DNA of 15,976 nt from Sterolibacterium sp964521075 (GCA_964521075.1 CAZFPI010000063.1:1-15976); one strand, 5' to 3'; positions 6,217-12,937 are shown, numbered from the stretch's first letter. Notes: generated by a model from the letters alone, not told the origin. Made by a program: numbers and translations.

Positions 6217-6756
6217 ATGGCTCGCTTGCAGGAATTTTATAAAAACACGGTTGTGGCTGAATTGAAAAACAAGTTCAGCTACGGTTCGATCATGGAAGTG
6301 CCGCGTATCACCAAGATCACTCTGAATATGGGTGTGGGTGAGGCTGTTGCTGACAAGAAAGTGCTGGAGCATGCGGTTGCTGATTTGACCAAGATTGCTG
6401 GCCAGAAACCCGTTGTCACCAAGGCGCGGAAGGCAATTGCTGGATTCAAGATCCGCGAGGGCTATCCGATTGGTTGCATGGTGACCTTGCGCGGAGAGCG
6501 CATGTATGAGTTTCTCGATCGTCTGGTGACGATTGCGTTGCCGCGAGTTCGCGATTTTCGCGGTATCTCTGGCAAGGGTTTTGATGGCCGTGGCAACTAC
6601 AACGTCGGCGTCAAGGAGCAGATCATTTTCTCCGAAATCGAGTACGACAAGATTGACGCTTTGCGTGGTATGAATATCAGCATCACGACGACCGCCAAGA
6701 CCGATGCAGAGGCCAAGGCCCTGCTCGCCGCATTCAAATTCCCTTTCAAGAATTGA
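6217..6756 (+). CDS. rplE: 50S ribosomal protein L5 (uL5)
   Basis: L5 joins 5S rRNA to the 50S central protuberance and contacts P-site tRNA and S13. The product has 179 residues, equal to E. coli. It has the signature EVPRITKITLNMGVGEA, then AGQKPVVTKARKAIAGFKIREG and RDFRGISGKGFDGRGNYN. AAGGAC precedes the ATG. In E. coli the S8 translational-repression site covers the start of this gene, and whether that structure exists here cannot be judged by eye. Confidence 0.97.
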   Translation: MARLQEFYKNTVVAELKNKFSYGSIMEVPRITKITLNMGVGEAVADKKVLEHAVADLTKIAGQKPVVTKARKAIAGFKIREGYPIGCMVTLRGERMYEFLDRLVTIALPRVRDFRGISGKGFDGRGNYNVGVKEQIIFSEIEYDKIDALRGMNISITTTAKTDAEAKALLAAFKFPFKN

Positions 6757-6763
6757 GGGACGT

Positions 6764-7069
6764 ATGGCCAAGAAATCAATGATCAATCGTGAGCTGAAGC
6801 GTCTGCGTACTGCCGAGAAGTATGCGGCCAAACGCGCCGAGCTGGCTGCGATTTACAACAACGTCAATTTGTCGCCGGATGAGCGCATGGCAGCTCGCTT
6901 GAAGTTTCAGCAGTTGCCGCGTAACGCTTCGCCTTCGCGTCAGCGCAATCGTTGTGAAGTGACGGGTCGCCCTCGTGGCGTGTTTCGTAAGTTCGGTCTG
7001 TGCCGCAACAAGCTGCGTGATGTCGTTATGCGCGGTGAAGTGCCCGGTATGACCAAGGCCAGCTGGTAA
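6764..7069 (+). CDS. rpsN: 30S ribosomal protein S14, zinc-independent type (uS14)
   Basis: S14 is a late-binding 30S head protein. The product has 101 residues, the long form without a zinc ribbon. Where zinc-type S14 has two CxxC pairs, this one has CEVT and CRNK, so half the ligands are gone. It contains QQLPRNASPSRQRNRCEVTG and RGVFRKFGLCRNKLRD. ATG at 6764 follows GAGGGA (6755-6760) and gives the standard MAKKSMINRE. The rplE stop is 7 bases upstream. Confidence 0.97.
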   Translation: MAKKSMINRELKRLRTAEKYAAKRAELAAIYNNVNLSPDERMAARLKFQQLPRNASPSRQRNRCEVTGRPRGVFRKFGLCRNKLRDVVMRGEVPGMTKASW

Positions 7070-7083
7070 AAGGAGAAATCGAA

Positions 7084-7479
7084 ATGAGTATGACAGATCC
7101 TGTTGCCGACATGCTGACCCGCATCCGCAACGCGCAAACTGCCCAGAAGGCAGCCGTTGTGATGCCGTCTTCCAAGCTCAAGATTGCCATCGCCAATGTT
7201 TTGAAGGGTGAGGGATATATCGACGAGTTCGCGGTGCGTGAGAATGGTGGCAAGCCTTTGCTGGATATCGCACTGAAGTACTACGCTGGCCGTGCCGTGA
7301 TTGAGCGCATTGAGCGCGTTTCCAAGCCTGGTCTGCGTGTTTATCGGGGTAAAGATGATTTGCCGCAGGTCATGAATGGCCTGGGCGTGGCAATTGTCTC
7401 CACCCCCAAGGGTGTTATGACTGATCGCAAGGCTCGCGCCGAGAATGTTGGCGGCGAAGTTCTCTGCATCGTCGCTTAA
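7084..7479 (+). CDS. rpsH: 30S ribosomal protein S8 (uS8)
   Basis: S8 is a primary 16S rRNA binder and, in E. coli, the translational repressor of the spc operon. The product has 131 residues (E. coli 130). It has SMTDPVADMLTRIRNAQ, MPSSKLKIAIANVLKGEGY and the C-terminal rRNA-binding segment GLGVAIVSTPKGVMTDRKAR. A strong AAGGAG (7070-7075) lies upstream of the ATG. I infer, without direct evidence, that it keeps the autoregulatory role. Confidence 0.97.
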   Translation: MSMTDPVADMLTRIRNAQTAQKAAVVMPSSKLKIAIANVLKGEGYIDEFAVRENGGKPLLDIALKYYAGRAVIERIERVSKPGLRVYRGKDDLPQVMNGLGVAIVSTPKGVMTDRKARAENVGGEVLCIVA

Positions 7480-7492
7480 GGGGTGCCTCACG

Positions 7493-8026
7493 ATGTCTCG
7501 TATCGCAAAATATCCGGTTGAACTCCCCAAAGGCGTGGAAGTGACGCTGGGCAGTTCGGAAATCAGTATCAAAGGGCCGCTCGGTACGCTCAAGCAGTTC
7601 ATGCTGCCTGCAGTGACTGTCGAGCGCGAGGGTGATGTGTTGTTGTGCAAGGCCGTTGCGGGCCAGCCGAACGCTGGTGCCATGTCCGGCACGATGCGCG
7701 CGCTCGTCAATAACATGGTTACTGGCGTCACCAAGGGGTTTGAAAAGAAGTTGACCCTTGTGGGCGTGGGCTACCGCGCCCAGGCTCAGGGTGACAAGCT
7801 CAATCTTTCTCTCGGCTTTTCGCATCCGCTTGTGCATGAGATGCCTGCTGGCGTGAAGTGCGAGACGCCTACCCAGACAGAAATCCTCATCAAGGGTGTT
7901 GATCGTCAAAAGGTTGGCCAGGTTGCTGCTGAGATTCGTGCCTATCGCTCGCCCGAGCCTTACAAGGGCAAGGGTGTGCGCTATGCAGATGAGCGCGTGG
8001 TCATCAAGGAAACCAAGAAGAAATAA
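7493..8026 (+). CDS. rplF: 50S ribosomal protein L6 (uL6)
   Basis: L6 is located near the sarcin-ricin loop and the factor-binding site. The product has 177 residues, as in E. coli. It is a two-domain repeat protein with YPVELPKGVEVTLG in the first domain and the signature PEPYKGKGVRYADERV in the second. ATG at 7493, 9 bases after AAGGGG, is chosen over an upstream in-frame start that would reach back into rpsH. No anomalies. Confidence 0.97.
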   Translation: MSRIAKYPVELPKGVEVTLGSSEISIKGPLGTLKQFMLPAVTVEREGDVLLCKAVAGQPNAGAMSGTMRALVNNMVTGVTKGFEKKLTLVGVGYRAQAQGDKLNLSLGFSHPLVHEMPAGVKCETPTQTEILIKGVDRQKVGQVAAEIRAYRSPEPYKGKGVRYADERVVIKETKKK

Positions 8027-8038
8027 GGGCTGACAAAC

Positions 8039-8392
8039 ATGGATAAGAAATCAACGCGTTTGCGTCGGGCCCGCAGGACACGCGCAAAGATCGCCGAATT
8101 GAAGGCGGTACGCCTGGCCGTCCATCGCACCAATCTGCATATCTACGCTCAGGTGTTTTCCGGTTGTGGCACTCGCGTCCTGGTCGCCGCTTCGACGGTC
8201 GAGACGGAGGTTCGCAGCAAGGTGTCCAATGGCGGGAATGTGAAGGCTGCCGAGCTTGTAGGCAAGCTGATTGCTGAACGTGCCAAGGCACAGGGGATCG
8301 AAAGTGTTTCCTTCGATCGTTCCGGGTTTCACTACCATGGCCGCATCAAGGCGCTGGCCGATGCCGCGCGTGAAGGCGGTCTGAAATTCTAA
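8039..8392 (+). CDS. rplR: 50S ribosomal protein L18 (uL18)
   Basis: L18 binds 5S rRNA and, with L5, carries it into the 50S central protuberance. The product has 117 residues, equal to E. coli. It has a basic N-terminus (KSTRLRRARRTRAK), the core RLAVHRTNLHIYAQV, and the C-terminal SFDRSGFHYHGRIKALADAAREGGL. AGGG precedes the ATG. A 45-base spacer to rpsE follows, the longest within the first half of the spc operon. Confidence 0.97.
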   Translation: MDKKSTRLRRARRTRAKIAELKAVRLAVHRTNLHIYAQVFSGCGTRVLVAASTVETEVRSKVSNGGNVKAAELVGKLIAERAKAQGIESVSFDRSGFHYHGRIKALADAAREGGLKF

Positions 8393-8437
8393 GTGACAAC
8401 CTGCGCTCATCAATGACGCAAATGAACGAGACTGAAA

Positions 8438-8965
8438 ATGGCTAAACCACAAAACAGGAAGCAGCAGCAGACGCCGGAGAAGATTGACGACGGCATGCGC
8501 GAGAAAATGGTAGCGATCAACCGTGTCACGAAGGTTGTGAAGGGGGGGCGCATCCTCGGGTTTGCCGCATTGACCGTCGTGGGTGACGGTGATGGCGGCG
8601 TTGGCATGGGCAAGGGCAAGTCCCGCGAAGTGCCGGTGGCAGTTCAGAAGGCAATGGAAGAAGCGCGTCGCAAGCTCTCGCGCGTCAGCCTGAAGGAAGG
8701 TACGCTTCAGCATACCGTCATCGGCCACCATGGTGCTTGCCGCGTACTGATGCAACCGGCCGTTGCCGGTACGGGCATCATTGCCGGTGGCCCGATGCGT
8801 GCTGTATTCGAAGTGGCCGGTGTGACGGATGTCGTCGCCAAGATCTACGGCTCCACCAATCCCTACAACGTCGTGCGCGCCACCATCAATGGCCTGCAAG
8901 CGATGAATACACCTGCCGAGATTGCCGCCAAGCGTGGCAAGAGCGTTCAGGACATCATGGGGTAA
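8438..8965 (+). CDS. rpsE: 30S ribosomal protein S5 (uS5)
   Basis: S5 acts in the 30S decoding and mRNA-entry region and is a site of spectinomycin-resistance mutations. The product has 175 residues (E. coli 167), the extra ones at the N-terminus. The double-stranded-RNA-binding-like domain spans about 20-82 and includes the spectinomycin loop TKVVKGGRI (31-39), which looks wild-type. It also has VVGDGDGGVGMGKGKSREVP. The C-terminal domain has GTGIIAGGPMRAVFE. The Shine-Dalgarno sequence is weak (CGAG), and a 10-codon ORF in another frame (8413-8445) overlaps the start. Confidence 0.96.
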   Translation: MAKPQNRKQQQTPEKIDDGMREKMVAINRVTKVVKGGRILGFAALTVVGDGDGGVGMGKGKSREVPVAVQKAMEEARRKLSRVSLKEGTLQHTVIGHHGACRVLMQPAVAGTGIIAGGPMRAVFEVAGVTDVVAKIYGSTNPYNVVRATINGLQAMNTPAEIAAKRGKSVQDIMG

Positions 8966-8970
8966 GCAAA

Positions 8971-9153
8971 ATGGCTGAAAAGAAAATCAAGGTAACGCTG
9001 GTCAAGAGCCTGATCGGTACGAAATCCGACCACCGGGCGACAGTCCGTGGTTTGGGTCTGCGTCGGCTTAACAGCAGCGCACTGCTGGAAGACACGCCTT
9101 GTGTGCGTGGCATGATTAATAAAGTCGCCTATCTGGTGAAGTGTGAGGGTTGA
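8971..9153 (+). CDS. rpmD: 50S ribosomal protein L30 (uL30)
   Basis: L30 is a small 50S protein of 60 residues (E. coli 59). It begins MAEKKIKVTLVKSLIG and has the family motif HRATVRGLGLRRLNSSALLEDT, then VRGMINKVAYLVKCEG. Its start at 8971 follows GGGGTAA from the rpsE terminus by a few bases. It has the expected beta-alpha-beta length with no insertions. It is sandwiched between rpsE and rplO, as in most proteobacteria. Confidence 0.95.
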   Translation: MAEKKIKVTLVKSLIGTKSDHRATVRGLGLRRLNSSALLEDTPCVRGMINKVAYLVKCEG

Positions 9154-9157
9154 GGCA

Positions 9158-9607
9158 ATGCGTCTGAATACCATCAAACCGGCCGAAGGGGCCACACACG
9201 CTCGTCGTCGTGTGGGTCGCGGCATCGGAAGTGGCCTGGGTAAAACCGCAGGTCGTGGTCACAAGGGACAAAAATCCCGCGCTGGCGGATTTCACAAGGT
9301 TGGTTTTGAAGGCGGCCAGATGCCCCTGCAACGTCGCCTTCCCAAGCGTGGTTTCAATTCCTTGACGCGCGACCTGAATGTCGAGGTTCGCCTGTCGGAA
9401 ATTGAAAAGCTTCCCTTGACCGAGATTGATCTTCTGTCTCTGAAGCAGGCAGGCATCGTTCCTGTCCTGGCACTTTCGGCCAAGGTGATTCTTTCGGGAA
9501 GCCTCACGCGTAAAGTCGTTCTGACGGGCGTGGGGGCGACCAAGGGTGCCAAGGCTGCAATCGAAGCCGCAGGCGGCAGTGTCGTCGCTCCGGCGGCCTC
9601 AGCCTAA
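9158..9607 (+). CDS. rplO: 50S ribosomal protein L15 (uL15)
   Basis: L15 organises 23S rRNA domains late in 50S assembly. The product has 149 residues (E. coli 144). The basic glycine-rich N-terminus is diagnostic: RRVGRGIGSGLGKTAGRGHK then GQKSRAGG, and FEGGQMPLQRRLPKRGF. ATG at 9158 gives the standard MRLNTIKPAEGA, with GAGGG at 9145-9149 inside rpmD as the ribosome binding site. An in-frame start at 9143 would overlap rpmD and add five residues without support. Confidence 0.96.
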   Translation: MRLNTIKPAEGATHARRRVGRGIGSGLGKTAGRGHKGQKSRAGGFHKVGFEGGQMPLQRRLPKRGFNSLTRDLNVEVRLSEIEKLPLTEIDLLSLKQAGIVPVLALSAKVILSGSLTRKVVLTGVGATKGAKAAIEAAGGSVVAPAASA

Positions 9608-9628
9608 TCACTTGCCGAGACTATAGCT

Positions 9629-10972
9629 TTGTCAAAGTTTGCACGAACCGATTCGGACAAGACGCTCGGAGCTGCCGGGAAATTCGGCGATCTCTGGCGT
9701 CGTCTCGGCTTTTTGCTGGGAGCTATCATCGTTTACCGGATCGGGGCGCATATTCCGGTTCCCGGAATCGACCCGGTAGCTTTGGCGCAGTTGTTCGAAG
9801 GCCAGAAGGGCGGGATTCTTGGCGTTTTCAACCTCTTTTCGGGTGGTGCGCTTTCAAGATTCACGATTTTTGCCCTGGGGATCATGCCGTATATTTCGGC
9901 ATCGATCATCATGCAGCTGGTGACGATCGCATCGCCACAGCTTGAAGCTCTCAAGAAAGAGGGCGAGGCCGGGCGTCGCAAGATTACCCAATACACGCGT
10001 TATGGCACGGTCGGCCTGGCACTCTTTCAGGGCCTGGGCATCGCCGTTGCACTGGAATCGCAGCAAGGCCTGGTGCTTGATCCTGGAATGATGTTCCGTT
10101 TGACTGCCGTTACGACTCTCCTTACGGGGACGATGTTTCTGATGTGGCTGGGCGAGCAGATTACCGAACGTGGCTTGGGCAATGGCATCTCCATCATCAT
10201 TTTTGCCGGTATTGCAGCGGGCTTGCCCAATGCGCTGGGTGGGCTTTTCTCGCTCGTCAGCACGGGCAGCATGCACCCTGTGACCGCGTTGTTTATTTTC
10301 GCTCTCGTCCTGCTCGTGACCTATTGCGTCGTCTTCGTAGAGCGAGGCCAGCGAAAGATCCTGGTCAATTACGCCAAGCGGCAGGTTGGTAACAAGGTTT
10401 ATGGTGGTCAATCCTCCCATCTTCCCCTGAAATTGAATATGTCCGGGGTCATTCCGCCAATTTTTGCCTCGAGCATCATTCTTTTCCCGGCAACGGTGGC
10501 GGGCTGGTTTGGTTCGACGGAAAAGATGAGCTGGCTGAAAGACATTGCCGCGACCCTGTCTCCCGGGCAGCCGCCTTATGTCATTCTGTATGCATCCGCG
10601 ATCATCTTCTTCTGCTTCTTCTATACCGCCCTGGTTTTCAATTCCAAGGAAACGGCGGACAACCTGAAGAAGAGCGGGGCCTTTGTGCCGGGAATTCGCC
10701 CGGGTGAGCAGACGTCGCGCTACATCGAGAAGATTCTCATGCGTCTGACCCTGGCCGGGGCTGTTTATGTGACCGTTGTTTGTTTGATCCCCGAGTTTTT
10801 GATCCTTAAGTGGAATGTGCCTTTCTACTTTGGCGGAACGTCTCTCATGATTATCGTCGTCGTGACGATGGATTTCATGTCCCAGGTGCAGGCTTACATC
10901 ATGTCTCATCAGTATGAGAGCCTGTTGAAAAAAGCTAATTTCAAGGGCGCCGGTTTTTCAGCCAGGTCGTAG
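9629..10972 (+). CDS. secY: Protein translocase subunit SecY (TTG start)
   Basis: SecY is the inner-membrane channel of the Sec translocon and exports unfolded proteins with SecE, SecG and SecA. The product has 447 residues (E. coli 443) and ten hydrophobic segments are expected. TM1 is around residues 26-44, followed by HIPVPGID and a plug region with GALSRFTIFALGIMPYISAS. The conserved cytosolic loop ERGQRKILVNYAKRQVG and a C-terminal cytosolic tail (SHQYESLLKKANFKG) are present. The start must be TTG at 9629. The in-frame stop TAA (9605-9607, the rplO stop) and the seven codons between offer no ATG or GTG, and the next ATG is at residue 86, inside the core. Only GAG (9617-9619) resembles a Shine-Dalgarno sequence. 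Confidence 0.97.
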   Translation: MSKFARTDSDKTLGAAGKFGDLWRRLGFLLGAIIVYRIGAHIPVPGIDPVALAQLFEGQKGGILGVFNLFSGGALSRFTIFALGIMPYISASIIMQLVTIASPQLEALKKEGEAGRRKITQYTRYGTVGLALFQGLGIAVALESQQGLVLDPGMMFRLTAVTTLLTGTMFLMWLGEQITERGLGNGISIIIFAGIAAGLPNALGGLFSLVSTGSMHPVTALFIFALVLLVTYCVVFVERGQRKILVNYAKRQVGNKVYGGQSSHLPLKLNMSGVIPPIFASSIILFPATVAGWFGSTEKMSWLKDIAATLSPGQPPYVILYASAIIFFCFFYTALVFNSKETADNLKKSGAFVPGIRPGEQTSRYIEKILMRLTLAGAVYVTVVCLIPEFLILKWNVPFYFGGTSLMIIVVVTMDFMSQVQAYIMSHQYESLLKKANFKGAGFSARS

Positions 10973-10979
10973 TCAGTAG

Positions 10980-11198
10980 ATGTCAAAAGAGGACATGATT
11001 GAAATGCAGGGTGAGGTTCAGGAGAACCTGCCCAACGCAACGTTTAGGGTAAAGCTCGAAAACGGCCATGTTGTACTGGGCCATATTTCCGGAAAAATGC
11101 GGATGCACTATATTCGCATTTTGCCCGGGGACAAGGTGACGGTTCAATTGACGCCTTACGACCTGACTAAAGGCCGTATCGTTTTTCGCGCGAAATAA
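10980..11198 (+). CDS. infA: Translation initiation factor IF-1
   Basis: IF-1 binds the 30S A site during initiation and is a single OB-fold protein. The product has 72 residues, identical in length to E. coli IF-1. It has SKEDMIEMQGEVQENLPNA, then FRVKLENGHVVLGHISGKMR and YDLTKGRIVFRAK. It lies 7 bases after secY. Its place between secY and rpmJ is the usual one in betaproteobacteria, unlike E. coli, where infA is elsewhere. The Shine-Dalgarno sequence is not obvious. A run of seven T follows the stop (11199-11205). Confidence 0.96.
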   Translation: MSKEDMIEMQGEVQENLPNATFRVKLENGHVVLGHISGKMRMHYIRILPGDKVTVQLTPYDLTKGRIVFRAK

Positions 11199-11229
11199 TT
11201 TTTTTGTTCGGTTTTTCTGGAGAGAAGTC

Positions 11230-11343
11230 ATGAAAGTAATGGCCTCGGTCAAATGCATTTGCCGCAATTGCAAGATCATTCGCCGTAATCGCGTCGTTCG
11301 TGTGATCTGTACGGATCCGCGCCACAAGCAGCGTCAGGGTTGA
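11230..11343 (+). CDS. rpmJ: 50S ribosomal protein L36, zinc-type (bL36)
   Basis: This 37-residue protein begins MKVMASVKCICRNCK and ends DPRHKQRQG. The zinc ribbon C-x2-C-x12-C-x4-H is exact (C11, C14, C27, H32), so this is the zinc-binding form. Many genomes also keep a zinc-free paralogue elsewhere for zinc starvation. GGAGAG lies just upstream of the ATG. It is the last gene of the spc operon, 75 bases before rpsM. An extra cysteine (C9) sits next to the ribbon. Confidence 0.96.
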   Translation: MKVMASVKCICRNCKIIRRNRVVRVICTDPRHKQRQG

Positions 11344-11346
11344 TGC

Positions 11347-11375
11347 TTGTTATCCGCAGAACGTTCATTTATAAT
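11347..11375 (+). promoter_or_regulatory. Predicted sigma70 promoter of the alpha operon
   Basis: TTGTTA (11347-11352, 4 of 6) and a perfect TATAAT (11370-11375) are 17 bases apart. The start would be near 11382, about 37 bases before rpsM. It would allow rpsM-rpsK-rpsD-rpoA-rplQ to be transcribed apart from spc, though read-through from spc is also likely because no terminator precedes it. Confidence 0.65.
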
Positions 11376-11382
11376 CGTCTGT

Positions 11383-11397
11383 TTCCCTTTCAGGGAA
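11383..11397 (+). other. Small hairpin at the 5' end of the alpha operon leader
   Basis: TTCCCT (11383-11388) pairs with AGGGAA (11392-11397) around the loop TTC. It starts at or next to the predicted transcription start, so it may cap the 5' end of the message. It is 13 bases upstream of the rpsM ribosome binding site AGGGTGA. It does not resemble the E. coli alpha-leader pseudoknot bound by S4. Confidence 0.35.
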
Positions 11398-11418
11398 GTT
11401 ATACTTTAGGGTGACCTT

Positions 11419-11784
11419 ATGGCCCGTATCGCAGGGGTAAATATTCCGAACCATCAGCATACCGTGATCGCACTGACTGCGATTTACGGTATCGGCAACA
11501 CTCGCGCCAAGAAGATCTGTCAGTTGGCCAACATTTCTCCGTCGGCCAAGATCAAGGATCTGACGGATACCGAAATGGAACGCCTTCGTGATGAGGTGGG
11601 CAAGTTTACCGTTGAAGGTGACCTGCGCCGCGAAGTGACGATGAGTGTGAAGCGTTTGATGGATCTGGGTTGCTATCGCGGCTTGCGTCATCGCCGTGGC
11701 TTGCCGGTTCGTGGCCAGCGCACTCGTACCAATGCCCGTACTCGCAAGGGACCGCGCAAGGCAATTGCCGGCGCCAAGAAGTAA
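11419..11784 (+). CDS. rpsM: 30S ribosomal protein S13 (uS13)
   Basis: S13 forms bridges between the 30S head and the 50S (L5) and its tail contacts P-site tRNA. The product has 121 residues (E. coli 118). It has the signature ARIAGVNIPNHQHTVIAL, TAIYGIGNTRAKKIC, and the basic tail GLRHRRGLPVRGQRTRTNAR followed by TRKGPRKAIAGAKK. AGGGTGA precedes the ATG. It is the first gene of the alpha operon. Confidence 0.97.
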   Translation: MARIAGVNIPNHQHTVIALTAIYGIGNTRAKKICQLANISPSAKIKDLTDTEMERLRDEVGKFTVEGDLRREVTMSVKRLMDLGCYRGLRHRRGLPVRGQRTRTNARTRKGPRKAIAGAKK

Positions 11785-11801
11785 GTTAAGGATTAGATGA
11801 C

Positions 11802-12191
11802 ATGGCCAAGACGACAACCAAGGTTCGCAAGAAGATCAAGAAGAACGTAGCCGAGGGTATTGCTCACGTTCACGCTTCTTTCAACAATACGATCATCACG
11901 ATTACGGACCGTCAGGGAAATGCGCTTTCCTGGGCGACTTCCGGTGGTGCGGGCTTCAAGGGTTCGCGCAAGAGTACGCCTTTTGCTGCTCAGGTGGCTG
12001 CAGAAGCTGCAGGAAAAGTGGCGCAGGAATGCGGTATCAAGAATCTCGAGGTTCGTATCAAGGGCCCTGGTCCGGGTCGTGAATCTGCGGTTCGTGCCTT
12101 GAATGCACTGGGGATCAAGATTTCCAGCATTACAGACATCACCCCGATTCCCCATAATGGCTGCCGCCCGCCCAAGCGTCGTCGTATCTAA
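11802..12191 (+). CDS. rpsK: 30S ribosomal protein S11 (uS11)
   Basis: S11 forms part of the mRNA exit channel on the platform. The product has 129 residues, equal to E. coli. It has the signature HASFNNTIITITDRQGNALS, GFKGSRKSTPFAAQVAAE and GPGPGRESAVRALNALG. The C-terminal IPHNGCRPPKRRR includes N119, the position of an isoaspartate modification in E. coli S11. AAGGA precedes the ATG. A 44-base spacer to rpsD follows, with AAGGAG at its end. Confidence 0.97.
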   Translation: MAKTTTKVRKKIKKNVAEGIAHVHASFNNTIITITDRQGNALSWATSGGAGFKGSRKSTPFAAQVAAEAAGKVAQECGIKNLEVRIKGPGPGRESAVRALNALGIKISSITDITPIPHNGCRPPKRRRI

Positions 12192-12235
12192 GCTGGCGAT
12201 TCGTCAGTATTTTGTAAGAATTCAAGGAGTTAATA

Positions 12236-12865
12236 GTGGCTCGCAATCTTGATCCGAAGTGCCGCCAGTGTCGCCGCGAAGGCGAGAAACTGTTTCTGAA
12301 GGCGGAGAAGTGCTTTACCGACAAGTGCCCCGTGGAACGCCGTAGCTATGCGCCGGGGCAACATGGTCAGAAATCTGGCCAGCGCCTTTCGGGCTATGGC
12401 ACGCAGCTTCGTGAAAAGCAGAAAGTTCGTCGTATTTATGGTGTTCTGGAGCGTCAGTTCCGCAAGACCTTTGCCGAGGCTGATCGTCGCCGTGGTCAAA
12501 CAGGTGAAAACCTTCTTCAGCTTCTCGAAGGCCGCCTGGATGCGGTGGCTTATCGCATGGGCTTCGGTGGCTCGCGTGCTGAGTCGCGCCAGGTCGTTCG
12601 CCATAACGGCGTTCTGGTCAATGGCCGTCGTGTGAATATCCCTTCCTATATCGTTCGCCCGGGTGACGTGGTTCAACTGACCGATGTGGCTCGTGTTCAG
12701 CTGCGTACCAAGGCAGCCCTGGAAGCTGCGGAGTCGCGTGGCTTTCCCGAGTGGATCGAGATGGATGTGAAGGCTGGCAAGGGTGTCTTCAAGGCTTACC
12801 CGCAGCGTAGCGAACTGCCAGCGACGATCAACGAAGGTCTGATCGTCGAACTTTACTCCCGTTAA
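12236..12865 (+). CDS. rpsD: 30S ribosomal protein S4, four-cysteine (zinc-type), GTG start (uS4)
   Basis: S4 is a primary 16S rRNA binder, an accuracy protein and, in E. coli, the repressor of the alpha operon and an rRNA antitermination factor. The product has 209 residues. The N-terminus carries C9-x2-C12-x13-C26-x4-C31, the zinc site known from Thermus S4 and absent from E. coli S4. Next come APGQHGQ and QLREKQKVRRIYGVLERQF. The S4 RNA-binding domain follows at about 98-160, including YRMGFGGSRAESRQVVRHNG. The start is GTG with AAGGAG at good spacing, and no in-frame ATG is close. A strong terminator-like hairpin follows the stop. Confidence 0.97.
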   Translation: MARNLDPKCRQCRREGEKLFLKAEKCFTDKCPVERRSYAPGQHGQKSGQRLSGYGTQLREKQKVRRIYGVLERQFRKTFAEADRRRGQTGENLLQLLEGRLDAVAYRMGFGGSRAESRQVVRHNGVLVNGRRVNIPSYIVRPGDVVQLTDVARVQLRTKAALEAAESRGFPEWIEMDVKAGKGVFKAYPQRSELPATINEGLIVELYSR

Positions 12866-12873
12866 AAATCTTC

Positions 12874-12917
12874 AAGCTCCGAGGGGCCACTCAAGTTTGG
12901 CCCCTCGGAGCTTTTTT
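12874..12917 (+). terminator. Strong intrinsic terminator between rpsD and rpoA
   Basis: Bases 12874-12889 are the perfect reverse complement of 12898-12913, a 16-bp stem with a GC-rich core (CTCCGAGGGGCC). The loop is 8 bases (CTCAAGTT), and a run of six T covers 12912-12917. It begins 8 bases after the rpsD stop and ends 20 bases before the rpoA ATG. The reverse orientation has only a weak T-run. It must be leaky or regulated unless a promoter inside rpsD drives rpoA; I found no convincing one. Confidence 0.85.
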
Positions 12918-12937
12918 GAATTCATGAAGGAGCCCAG

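Noticed and set aside
9854..10909. A 351-codon minus-strand frame inside secY
   Set aside because: It is antisense to a membrane protein gene and very rich in Arg, His, Asn and Gln, the expected complement of hydrophobic codons. No ribosome binding site or family match.
11184..11205. TTTCGCGCGAAA followed by seven T after infA as a possible terminator
   Set aside because: A real hairpin would have only about four A-T/G-C pairs closing a GCGC loop, too weak for termination, and rpmJ follows at once.
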